From the NCBI GenBank assembly GCA_003491925.1, contig DNAU01000090.1, forward strand, positions 1 through 10,285: a stretch of 10,285 nt of DNA. The letters run 5' to 3'. Numbering within the stretch: the first letter of the stretch is position 1; every line of letters begins with the position of its first letter. The position numbers and the translations under genes were made by a program. This DNA comes from Chloroflexota bacterium (GTDB lineage: Bacteria; Chloroflexota; Dormibacteria; Aeolococcales; Aeolococcaceae). The notes under the pieces are model-generated. The model saw only the letters and a program-made list of their open reading frames with translations, searched no databases and was not told the origin of the DNA. Shown here piece by piece: positions 1-6,386 of this stretch.

Positions 1-222
1 CGCGCGTGGACGATTCACGCCGGCGACACGGCGGTGAAAGCCGCCGGGACCATCCATACCGACTTCGAACGCGGGTTTATTAAGGCGGAGACGGTGAACT
101 GGGGTGACTTGGTGAAATGCGGCTCGGTTGGGCACGCCCGCGAAACCGGCCATTACCGCATCGAAGGCCGCGACTATGTCGTCCGCGACGGCGACGTGGT
201 CCACTTCCGCTTCAATGTCTGA
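1..222 (+). CDS. ychF: YchF/Ola1-type ATPase, C-terminal fragment (5' end outside window)
   Basis: The first 73 codons in frame 1 are open from the window edge to the TGA at 220-222. They read as the C-terminal TGS/DUF933 part of the universally conserved ribosome-associated ATPase YchF. Recognisable features are RAWTI, then AAGTIHTDFERGFIKAE, the segment around Y47-R48, and the terminal DYVVRDGDVVHFRFNV, which is very close to the family's usual ending. The G domain lies upstream of the window. YchF hydrolyses ATP in preference to GTP and is linked to translation and oxidative-stress regulation (family knowledge). The end of the gene overlaps the tyrA start by 8 nt, so the two are probably cotranscribed and translationally coupled. 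Confidence 0.93.
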   Translation, partial: RAWTIHAGDTAVKAAGTIHTDFERGFIKAETVNWGDLVKCGSVGHARETGHYRIEGRDYVVRDGDVVHFRFNV

Positions 223-1276
223 CCGCACCCTCGGGATCGTCGGGGTCGGCCTGATTGGCGGCTCCATCGGCATGGCGGCACGGCGCGCCGGCTGGGAGGT
301 GGTGGGCGTCGACCGCGCCGCCACCCTGGAGCGCGCCCTGGCGCTGGGTGCGATCGACCGCCCCGCCGACCTGGACGGCGTCCGCGGTGCCGAGATGGTC
401 GTCCTAGCCGCGCCCGTGTCCCAGATCACGGGTCTGCTCGCCGAGCTGGCGCCCACCGACGCGCTGGTCACGGACGTGGGCAGCACCAAGTCGGCCATCG
501 TGCGCGGCGCCGCGGCAGCGGGCATCCGCCGCTTCGTCGGCGGGCATCCGATGGCGGGCAGCCAGCTTGGCGGCGTCGCCAACGCGAGCGCCGACCTCTT
601 CCAGGGCGCCCGCTACCTGATCACTCCGACGGGAGACACGCTGCCCGAGGCCTACGCGCGGGTAACTCAGTTCGTCCGCGACGACCTCGGCGCGGTCCCT
701 ACCGCGGTCGACCCCGAGCGCCACGACCTCATGGTCGCCGCGCTCTCCCACCTCCCCCACCTGCTCGCCGTCGCCCTCCTCCAGGTCACCTCCGAGATCT
801 CCCCCGACGCCCTCGCCCTCGCCGGTCCCTCGTTCCGCGACCTCACCCGGGTCGGTGCCGCGAACCCGGCGCTCTGGGCGGACATCCTCGCCGAGAACGC
901 GGGCGCTGTCCGCGAGGTCCTGAGCTCCTTCACCGAGGCAATGCGGCGCCTCGACGACGACGTCGACAACCGCCCCGCCATCGAGCACCACTTCGAGGGC
1001 TCGGGCGCCGCCTACAAGGCCCTGGGCGGCATCCTCGTCGAGCAGAGCGGGCGCAACGCGGACATCGCCGTGCTGATCGAGAACCGCCCGCGGGTGCTGG
1101 CTCAGGTCACCACCCTGATGGGATCGGCCGACATCAACATCCTCGACCTCTACATGCAGCACTCGGACACGCACCACGCTGCCCTGGTCCTGACCATCGA
1201 TGCGGCCTCCGTCGAGCGGGCACTCGGGCTGCTGCGCGAGGCCGGCTTCCACGCCGAGGTGGGCAGCCCGGGCTGA
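215..1276 (+). CDS. tyrA: Prephenate dehydrogenase with C-terminal ACT domain
   Basis: A 353-residue TyrA-type enzyme, which oxidatively decarboxylates prephenate to 4-hydroxyphenylpyruvate with NAD(P)+ in tyrosine synthesis (cytosolic; family knowledge). The Rossmann motif GVGLIGGSIG is at residues 10-19 with acidic D33 at the end of beta-2, which favours NAD+. S90-T91-K92, HPMAGS at 111-116, SHLPH at 178-182 and the AGPSFRDLTR segment near 203-212 are typical of the family. An ACT domain (about 283-350, beginning ADIAVLIENRPRVLAQV) suggests feedback control by an aromatic amino acid. ATG 215 is chosen because the Rossmann beta-1 strand begins at once; the longer open frame from 128 only adds out-of-frame ychF sequence. 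No Shine-Dalgarno is visible, which fits coupling to ychF, whose stop it overlaps. No other aromatic-pathway genes are in the window. Confidence 0.95.
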   Translation: MSDRTLGIVGVGLIGGSIGMAARRAGWEVVGVDRAATLERALALGAIDRPADLDGVRGAEMVVLAAPVSQITGLLAELAPTDALVTDVGSTKSAIVRGAAAAGIRRFVGGHPMAGSQLGGVANASADLFQGARYLITPTGDTLPEAYARVTQFVRDDLGAVPTAVDPERHDLMVAALSHLPHLLAVALLQVTSEISPDALALAGPSFRDLTRVGAANPALWADILAENAGAVREVLSSFTEAMRRLDDDVDNRPAIEHHFEGSGAAYKALGGILVEQSGRNADIAVLIENRPRVLAQVTTLMGSADINILDLYMQHSDTHHAALVLTIDAASVERALGLLREAGFHAEVGSPG

Positions 1277-1310
1277 CCTGCGCCGCCGGGGCGCCCACAC
1301 GGGAGCCGAA

Positions 1311-2315
1311 CTAGCCCTCGGTGGCCTCGGACGCGAGTCGAAACCGCCCACGCGAGCGGGGCGACTCCACGACGTCACGGTGCTTGAGGAAGTTGAGGCT
1401 GGTGACCGCGACCACGAGGATCACCGCGCCGACGATCTCGAGAGGATGGAGGGGCGTCCCGTAGCCATAGGGTTTGGGCAGGGAGAAGACGAGGAAGAGG
1501 GCCGCGGGGTAGCCGAGCTCTGCGAACGTCGAGATCGAGGCGGGGGTGCTGGAGAGCGCGCGGTAGTAGAGCACCATGGCGACGAGCCCGGGGATCAGGG
1601 CGATGCCGAGGAAGCTGGGCAGCTGGCCGATCGTGTACTGGGTGAAGCCGCTCACGCCGCGGTCGGTGAACATCAGGACCAGCAGGACCGGCAGGGCAAG
1701 GGTGAAGCGCATCGCCGAGGTGCTGGCGAAGGAGATGTCGGCGAGCGCGTACCTTCCGAGCACCGTGCCCGCCGCCCAGAGGATCACCGCCCCCAGGACG
1801 AAGAAGGCGGCGGTCAGCTCAGCGCTGGGCGCCGCCGGGTTGGTGGAGAAGACGATCAGGGCGGCGCCGGCCAGGGCGACCCCCGCCAGCGGCCAGAAGA
1901 ACGGCCGGCGACGCTCCCGGAGGAACAGCCAGGCCATGGTCGCGCCGAAGACCGGCTGGAGCAGGTAGAGGAGGTAGACCTCGGAGAGCGCTCCTGGGCT
2001 GCTGGCGTAGGTGAGCGAGCGAGTGAAGAGGACGGTCGCGAAAGCCTGGGGGCCGACGGCGATGACCGCCAGCGCCAGCCAGCTCCGCCAGGACGCTGTT
2101 CGCAGCTCTCGGGCCACGCGCCGCGCCACGGGGATGAAGCAGAGGCTGATCAGCAGGTCCTCGACCAGGACGATCTGGCTCGCCGAGAGCTGCTTGGCGA
2201 GGGCGGGCCGGAAGTAGGCGTCGGCCGCCCAGAGGGCGGCCGCCAGGGTGATGAAGAGGACCGAGTAGCGATCGAACAGCCCGCTCCGGCGGGCGGGGGG
2301 TGCCTGCGAGGTCAT
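1311..2315 (-). CDS. EamA/DMT-superfamily transporter
   Basis: A 334-residue, very hydrophobic protein with about ten membrane segments. They lie near residues 16-34, 47-65, 78-98, 108-133, 141-157, 167-186, 203-217, 233-250, 264-280 and 292-309, in two similar halves as expected of EamA-type drug/metabolite transporters. The EamA signature style is seen in the segment SEVYLLYLLQPVFGATMAWLF, followed by the basic loop LRERRRP and a GAALIVFS helix; the second half repeats ISTFAELGYPAALFLVFSL. The substrate cannot be told from sequence. The ATG at 2315 is preferred over upstream in-frame starts because it lies just after a TGGTACCCT promoter-like element and because the upstream extension is Pro/Arg/Gly-rich without structure. 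It converges with tyrA (34 bp apart) and diverges from the 2398 gene. Confidence 0.88.
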   Translation of the reverse strand: MTSQAPPARRSGLFDRYSVLFITLAAALWAADAYFRPALAKQLSASQIVLVEDLLISLCFIPVARRVARELRTASWRSWLALAVIAVGPQAFATVLFTRSLTYASSPGALSEVYLLYLLQPVFGATMAWLFLRERRRPFFWPLAGVALAGAALIVFSTNPAAPSAELTAAFFVLGAVILWAAGTVLGRYALADISFASTSAMRFTLALPVLLVLMFTDRGVSGFTQYTIGQLPSFLGIALIPGLVAMVLYYRALSSTPASISTFAELGYPAALFLVFSLPKPYGYGTPLHPLEIVGAVILVVAVTSLNFLKHRDVVESPRSRGRFRLASEATEG

Positions 2316-2324
2316 CTTCGGCCG

Positions 2325-2333
2325 AGGGTACCA
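2325..2333 (-). promoter_or_regulatory. Extended -10-like promoter element for the EamA transporter
   Basis: Read on the minus strand the sequence is TGGTACCCT, matching TGnTAnnnT. Its end is 9 nt from the ATG at 2315, so transcription would start nearly at the start codon. No convincing -35 is seen. The call rests on sharing the element with the starts at 2398 and 9282. Confidence 0.45.
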
Positions 2334-2375
2334 GGCGGGCGGGCCGCCGGGTTCGGCACCTCGCTCCGTCGCCCC

Positions 2376-2384
2376 TGGTACGCT
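2376..2384 (+). promoter_or_regulatory. Extended -10-like promoter element for the tail-anchored/Get3-like cluster
   Basis: TGGTACGCT fits TGnTAnnnT and ends 13 nt before the ATG at 2398, giving a predicted leader of only about 7 nt. No clear -35 hexamer is seen at 16-18 bp. The identical 9-mer occurs at 9293-9301 (minus), again just before a start codon. Confidence 0.5.
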
Positions 2385-2397
2385 TCGCGCTTGGACC

Positions 2398-2847
2398 ATG
2401 GCCAAGAAGACCCGCAAGCAGAAGCAGCGCACCACCACCCGCCGCCCGGCCGGCGCGGCACCGGCGCGGCCGGTGGCGACCGCCGCCGCCCGGCCTCTCG
2501 CCGCGACGGCGGCGCCGGAGGAGGAGACCGCCCCCAGCGCGGCACCGGTCGCGGCCGCGACCACCCAGACCCTCGGGTCGGACGCCGCCCGCCGCCGCGT
2601 GGGGCGGATCGGGCCCGCCGCCCCTCCCAGCGCGCTGGGAGGCCGGCAGCAGCGCCAGGCGGTCAGGAGCGCTCGCTTTGGCTCGGCTGCGGCGATGGTG
2701 GAGTCCCTGGACTCTGACGACCCGGCCATCCCGTTCGACCGCGTTCCCTACGTCCCCTCGGATCTGCGCCGGGTCGCCACGATCGCCGCCCTGATGGTGG
2801 TTCTCATCCTGATCGCCTGGGCCATCGTCAGCCGCGTCGTCGACTGA
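2398..2847 (+). CDS. Putative tail-anchored membrane protein, unknown function
   Basis: I do not recognise a named family. The 149-residue protein opens with a Lys/Arg-rich stretch (MAKKTRKQKQRTTTRR). A low-complexity Ala/Pro/Thr region follows to about residue 60, then an Arg-rich and polar middle, then a conserved-looking segment YVPSDLRRV at 118-126. One hydrophobic helix (about 126-144, VATIAALMVVLILIAWAIV) follows, with a tail of only five residues, SRVVD. There is no N-terminal signal peptide, so the expected topology is cytoplasmic N-terminus with the sole membrane segment at the C-terminus, which is the tail-anchored layout. It starts just after a TGGTACGCT element and ends 17 bp before a Get3/ArsA-type ATPase gene, a family that inserts tail-anchored proteins in eukaryotes. 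That makes it a candidate client or partner; this functional link is inference. The basic start might bind RNA, DNA or ribosomes. Confidence 0.78.
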   Translation: MAKKTRKQKQRTTTRRPAGAAPARPVATAAARPLAATAAPEEETAPSAAPVAAATTQTLGSDAARRRVGRIGPAAPPSALGGRQQRQAVRSARFGSAAAMVESLDSDDPAIPFDRVPYVPSDLRRVATIAALMVVLILIAWAIVSRVVD

Positions 2848-2864
2848 GCCGGGGGGCGGCACGG

Positions 2865-4037
2865 ATGCGGGTCATCCTCTACACGGGAAAGGGCGGGGTG
2901 GGCAAGACCACCGTGGCCGCCGCGACCGCCGTGCGCTGCGCCCAGCTCGGCCAGCGCACGCTGGTGATCAGCACCGACGCAGCCCACAGCCTCGGCGACT
3001 CGCTGGAGATGCCCCTCGGCGAGGAGCCGCGCGCGGTGGCCCCCAACCTCTGGGGCCAGGAGGTCAACGCCCTCCACCAGCTCGAGAGCCACTGGGATCG
3101 GATCCGCCTCTACCTCAGCTCGCTGTTCGCGTCGCAGGGCGTCGACGACATCGTCGCCGAGGAGCTGGCGTCGCCCCCGGGGATGGAGGAGGTCGCCTCC
3201 CTGATGCAGATCCGGCATCACAAGGCCGAGGGCAAGTTCGACACCCTGGTGGTCGACTGCGCGCCGACCGGCGAGACCCTCCAGCTGCTGGCCTTTCCCG
3301 ACGTCGCCCGCTGGTATCTGCAGCGACTCTTCCCCGCCTCCCGCGCGGTGATGAAGGTGGCCCGCCCGGTGGTGCAGCCATTCGTCTCCATCCCGCTCCC
3401 CCCGGATGACGTCTTCGTCCACATCAGGAATCTGCTGGTCGACCTGGAGAGCATGAAGAGCATCCTCGGCGACCCCAAGACCTGCACGGTGCGGCTGGTG
3501 CTCAACCTCGAGAAGATGGTCCTCAAGGAGGCGCAGCGCGCCTTCACGTACCTCAGCCTCTACGACTACCTGACCGACCTGGTGGTGGTCAACCGAGTCC
3601 TCCCTCCGGAGGTCACCGACACCTACTTCAAATCCTGGAGGGCGATCCAGAGGCGCTACGACGAGTCGGTGGAGTCGCTCTTCGACCCCATCCCGATCCG
3701 GCGGTCCAAGCTCTTCGAGCACGAGATCGTCGGCCTCGATCGGCTGGCCGAGCTGTCGGCGGCACTCTTCGGCGACGAGGACCCGGCGCGCGTCTACTAC
3801 CACGCCGTGCCCCAGCGCCTGCGCAAGGTGGACGGGCGGTACGAGCTGCAGCTGCAGCTCCCCTTCGTGTCCAAGGACGAGGTCGACGTCCGCCACAGCG
3901 AGGGCGAGCTGTTCGTCACCGTGGGCGCCTACAAGCGGGAGATCTCCCTGCCCCGCATCCTCAACGGCAAGAGGGTCAGCAAGGCCAGACTCGACGAGGG
4001 CCTGCTGCGCGTCACGTTCGCCGACGGCCAGGCATGA
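2865..4037 (+). CDS. ArsA/TRC40/Get3-family ATPase with C-terminal HSP20-like (alpha-crystallin) domain
   Basis: A 390-residue P-loop ATPase of the SIMIBI class. The deviant Walker A GKGGVGKTT is at residues 8-16, switch I DAAHS at 38-42, switch II DCAPTGET at 131-138 and an Asn motif near LVLNLEKM (211-218). Residues about 318-388 form an ArsA_HSP20-type domain (YELQLQLPFVSKDEVDV, then GELFVTVGAYKREISLP and the ending LLRVTFADG). There is one ATPase unit rather than the tandem pair of arsenite-pump ArsA. The metal-binding cysteines are not seen, there is no CxxC, and no arsB, arsR or arsD is near, so arsenic export is unlikely. The layout resembles Get3-like proteins with an alpha-crystallin tail, such as cyanobacterial/plastid Get3d. 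The purine-rich stretch at 2851-2856 is a plausible ribosome site for ATG 2865. Probably one operon with the tail-anchored candidate upstream and the small basic protein downstream. Confidence 0.92.
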   Translation: MRVILYTGKGGVGKTTVAAATAVRCAQLGQRTLVISTDAAHSLGDSLEMPLGEEPRAVAPNLWGQEVNALHQLESHWDRIRLYLSSLFASQGVDDIVAEELASPPGMEEVASLMQIRHHKAEGKFDTLVVDCAPTGETLQLLAFPDVARWYLQRLFPASRAVMKVARPVVQPFVSIPLPPDDVFVHIRNLLVDLESMKSILGDPKTCTVRLVLNLEKMVLKEAQRAFTYLSLYDYLTDLVVVNRVLPPEVTDTYFKSWRAIQRRYDESVESLFDPIPIRRSKLFEHEIVGLDRLAELSAALFGDEDPARVYYHAVPQRLRKVDGRYELQLQLPFVSKDEVDVRHSEGELFVTVGAYKREISLPRILNGKRVSKARLDEGLLRVTFADGQA

Positions 4038-4064
4038 GTAACGGCGTTCGGAGGTATGGCGACC

Positions 4065-4304
4065 ATGGGTGACAGCATCGGAGGCATCCCCGTCCGGCTC
4101 TTCGAGGAGGCGGCCCGCCGGCTCGGTCAGGTGGTGCCGCCGGAGGCGACGTCGCACTTCATCGCGGCCCAGCGTGAGGTGGTGCTCGGTATCACCGCCC
4201 TGATCGAGCACGGCAGCCGGCCGGCGAGCGCCCCTTCGCGGGGACGCCGCGCTCCCACCGCCACCCCGCGCGCCAGGCGACCCCGCCGCGTCCCCGTCGA
4301 TTGA
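4065..4304 (+). CDS. Small basic protein following the Get3-like ATPase, unknown function
   Basis: A 79-residue protein of no family I can name with certainty. The N-terminal half looks helical and folded: VRLFEEAARRLGQVVPPEA, then HFIAAQREVVLGITALIEHG (residues 31-50). The C-terminal third is a disordered, Arg/Pro/Ala-rich basic tail (SRGRRAPTATPRARRPRR). There are two ATGs, at 4056 and 4065. GGAGGT at 4050-4055 abuts the first, leaving no spacer, but stands 9 nt from the second, so 4065 is preferred. The gene begins 27 nt after the ATPase stop and is followed by a strong hairpin, so it is probably the last gene of that operon. The helical part could contact the ATPase or membrane clients, but nothing in the sequence proves it. 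Confidence 0.72.
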   Translation: MGDSIGGIPVRLFEEAARRLGQVVPPEATSHFIAAQREVVLGITALIEHGSRPASAPSRGRRAPTATPRARRPRRVPVD

Positions 4305-4305
4305 G

Positions 4306-4333
4306 GCCCCCCGGCCGTCCCGGCCGGCGGGGC
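4306..4333 (+). terminator. GC-rich hairpin after the Get3-like cluster, possible terminator
   Basis: Arms 4306-4317 and 4321-4333 pair as seven continuous base pairs around a TCC loop, plus five more pairs beyond a single bulged C. The hairpin starts two bases after the stop codon at 4304. There is no T-run behind it, so intrinsic termination is uncertain; it may instead protect the 3' end. Confidence 0.4.
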
Positions 4334-4397
4334 GGCGCCTCAGTCCCACCGGGCGGCGCGCTCCCGGTGCGTGGCCGGGCTGGGAGCCGACCCTCCG

Positions 4398-5000
4398 ATG
4401 AGTGGGGCGGGGCGCTACAGCAGCCGGTTCGCCCGGGTCCTCTTCCACGATCGACCCCCCCGACGGCCATTGGCGTCGGTGACGATCGACGGCGAGGCGT
4501 GGCCGGTGGGCGGCGCCCAGCTCGCCGCGCTGGATCGGGGCCGGGCGCTCCTCCAGCTTCGCCCGTGGCCGCCGGGCTGGGAGCTCCCCGGGGGTCACTG
4601 CGAGCCCGGCGAGGAGCCCGCCGACGCCGCCGCGCGCGAGGCCGAGGAGGAGACCGGGCACACCTTCCGGGTGCTCGGACTGGTCGGCGTCTACACCTGG
4701 GAGGGGCTGCGCACCGCCGGGGACGCGGTCTTCCTCGGCGAGATCACCGGTGGGAGGGCTCGCCGCAGCATCGAGGCGTGGTCGGTGCGCCTTTTCGACC
4801 CAGAGGAGCTGCCCCGGACCGTCTTCCCCTGGTGCCGGGAGCGGATCCTGGACGCCGTGGCGTGCAGCCGCGGCGGGGCTCCGCTGCACCGCGTCCAGCC
4901 GGTGACCATGCGCCACGTCATGAACTTCGGGACGAGCTGGATGCAGACCCCCGTGGACGCGCTGTCGAGGCGGCGGCGGTCACGGTGGAAGGACCGCTGA
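4398..5000 (+). CDS. Nudix hydrolase
   Basis: A 200-residue protein with a complete Nudix box GX5EX7REUXEEXGU at residues 66-88. The key residues are G66, E72, R80-E81, E84-E85 and G87; E81, E84 and E85 would bind the divalent metal. It is preceded by WELPGG, the usual strand before the box. Nudix enzymes cleave nucleoside diphosphates linked to another moiety; the substrate cannot be predicted here. About 110 residues follow the box, including an Arg-rich end (SRRRRSRWKDR). The ATG at 4398 is chosen over an in-frame GTG at 4371 because GGGAG at 4382-4386 lies 11 nt before it and the GTG has no ribosome site. The exchanger gene starts 42 nt downstream, so the two may be cotranscribed without an obvious functional link. 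Confidence 0.88.
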   Translation: MSGAGRYSSRFARVLFHDRPPRRPLASVTIDGEAWPVGGAQLAALDRGRALLQLRPWPPGWELPGGHCEPGEEPADAAAREAEEETGHTFRVLGLVGVYTWEGLRTAGDAVFLGEITGGRARRSIEAWSVRLFDPEELPRTVFPWCRERILDAVACSRGGAPLHRVQPVTMRHVMNFGTSWMQTPVDALSRRRRSRWKDR

Positions 5001-5042
5001 ATGGCCGGCTCGGCCTCCGGGGATCGCGGCGGCTCCTGACCG

Positions 5043-6026
5043 ATGACCGCGCTGCTCTTCGTGGGCGCTCTGTTGCTGATCGCCGTCGCCTCCGAGCTGT
5101 TCACCAATGCGGTCGAATGGGCCGGGCACCTGCTCCATCTCGGAGCGGGGGCGACCGGCAGCCTGCTCGCCGCCCTGGGGACGGCTCTTCCCGAGACCAT
5201 GGTGGTCATCGTCGCGCTGGTCGGCGGTGCCACCGGCTCGAACCAGATCGCCACCGGCGCGGTGCTCGGTTCCTCCTTCCTGCTGCTCACCCTGGGCGGG
5301 GCACTGACCGGGGTGGCCCTGCTGACCCGGCGGGGGAACCGCCGGCTTCAGGTCGAGCCGGCCCAGGTCCGCCGCGACCTCGGTGTCTTCCTGAGCGCGT
5401 TCGGGTGCGCGGTGGCGTCCACCCTGCTGAGCCGGCCGGAGCGGGTGGTCGTGGGGATCCTGCTGCTCCTCCTCTATGCCGGATACGCCCGCGCCGCCCT
5501 CGGAGAGAGGGGGGGCCCGGGGGAGGCGCCCGAGCCGCTGCACTTCGTCCGCTGGCGGTCGGGCCCGCCCCCGGTGGTCGTGGTGGTGGTGCAGCTCCTG
5601 GCCGGAGCCATCCTGCTCACGGTTGGCTCGGGACTGTTCGTCGACGCCATCCACTCCGCCGCCACCAGCCTGGGCCTCAATCCCCTGGTGCTGGCGGTGA
5701 TCGCGGTGCCCTTCGCCACCGAGCTGCCCGAGACGCTCAACAGCGTGCTCTGGATCCGGAGCGGCGACGACGGGCTGGCCCTGGGTAACGTCGCCGGGGC
5801 GGCCGCCTTCCAGGCGTGCATCCTCGGCTTCCTGGGCGTCACCTTCACCACCTGGGACCTGGGCGCCGCCGGTCTGATCAGCGCCGGCTGCGCCTTTGCC
5901 ACCGGCCTCTACCTGCTCGGACTGCTGAGGGATGGCCGCGCCCATGGAGGCTGGCTGCTGGTGGCCGCGCTCCCCTGGCTCGGCTTCGTGGTAGCCGAGC
6001 TCGCCCTGGGCGGCCGGCTCGGCTGA
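5043..6026 (+). CDS. Sodium/calcium exchanger (CaCA) family membrane protein, divergent
   Basis: A 327-residue integral membrane protein with two inverted-repeat-like halves of the CaCA superfamily. Alpha-repeat 1 is LLAALGTALPETMV (residues 41-54, acidic E51), followed by IATGAVLGSSF at 69-79. Alpha-repeat 2 is AVPFATELPETLNS (221-234, E230), followed by LALGNVAGAAAF at 245-256. About ten membrane segments are visible, with a hydrophilic loop near 150-175. Such proteins exchange Na+ or H+ for Ca2+ across the cytoplasmic membrane (family knowledge). The usual GSN asparagine after each LGN/GAV segment is replaced (GSS and GAA), so ion preference may differ. ATG 5043 is firm: an in-frame TGA lies at 5037-5039, and the protein's first helix begins at residue 3. 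The ribosome site is weak. Confidence 0.88.
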   Translation: MTALLFVGALLLIAVASELFTNAVEWAGHLLHLGAGATGSLLAALGTALPETMVVIVALVGGATGSNQIATGAVLGSSFLLLTLGGALTGVALLTRRGNRRLQVEPAQVRRDLGVFLSAFGCAVASTLLSRPERVVVGILLLLLYAGYARAALGERGGPGEAPEPLHFVRWRSGPPPVVVVVVQLLAGAILLTVGSGLFVDAIHSAATSLGLNPLVLAVIAVPFATELPETLNSVLWIRSGDDGLALGNVAGAAAFQACILGFLGVTFTTWDLGAAGLISAGCAFATGLYLLGLLRDGRAHGGWLLVAALPWLGFVVAELALGGRLG

Positions 6027-6066
6027 GTCGCCCGGGACGCCGGGGACCGGCGCGCCGCAGCCTCCG

Positions 6067-6330
6067 GTCTGGACCGGGGACGCGACCACGGCCCCGGCCT
6101 GGGACTGGGTCAAATGGCTCCCCCACGCCCGCTGTCCCGGCATCCCCGCCGGCGCACCCTCCGATCCGCTGGCGGCGGTCGGAGCCGGCCCGGCTCAGGC
6201 AGGCGGCATCCTGCGCGACCTGCTCCTCGAGCCCGGGGAGCGCCGGCGCCACCTGCTGGTCGTGGTCGACGGCTGGTCGCCTCAGGGAGGCCTGGCCGAG
6301 CTCGCATCGGCGACGGCGATCGCGCTCCGG
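6067..6330 (+). pseudogene. eccC: EccC (type VII secretion ATPase) remnant, N-terminal piece in frame 1
   Basis: Frame 1 is open from the stop at 5992-5994 and has no ATG or GTG until 6262, so this piece has no usable start. It nevertheless encodes typical EccC sequence: VWTGDATT, then WDWVKWLPHAR at 6100-6132. Further on comes a DLLLEPGERRRHLLVVVDGW segment (about 6217-6276), which matches the part of EccC between the membrane region and the first FtsK/SpoIIIE domain. The N-terminal transmembrane part of EccC is missing; an intact exchanger gene ends just before. After about 6330 the frame no longer reads as EccC. Homology is by recognition of the family pattern, not by search. I regard this as a 5'-truncated relic. 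Confidence 0.6.
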
Positions 6331-6386
6331 CGGGTCGGCGGTTCGCCGTGGCCCGGCCCGCGGAGCCCACCCGCCGGCGCGGCGTC

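Noticed and set aside
1264..1275. CAGCCCGGGCTG palindrome at the end of tyrA as a terminator
   Set aside because: It has no loop and no T-run, and it overlaps coding sequence. It is better explained by chance in GC-rich DNA.
1200..2717. 505-codon plus-strand open frame
   Set aside because: It is a shadow of the EamA transporter on the other strand. The product is low-complexity Glu/Gly/Arg sequence with no fold, whereas the minus frame gives ten clear membrane helices.
2865..4037. Arsenic-resistance operon
   Set aside because: The ATPase has one unit and no metal-binding cysteine cluster, and no ars genes are nearby.
2748..4916. 722-codon open frame on the minus strand
   Set aside because: It runs antisense through the Get3-like ATPase, the small basic gene and the Nudix gene. 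Its protein is His/Asp/Gly/Arg-rich without domains. Long antisense frames are expected in very GC-rich DNA.
4301..5788. 495-codon plus-strand open frame across the Nudix and exchanger genes
   Set aside because: It is out of frame with two well-recognised proteins and encodes Arg/Gly/Pro-rich noise.
4980..6143. 387-codon minus-strand open frame
   Set aside because: It is antisense to the exchanger gene, Gln/Gly/Glu-rich and without recognisable motifs.
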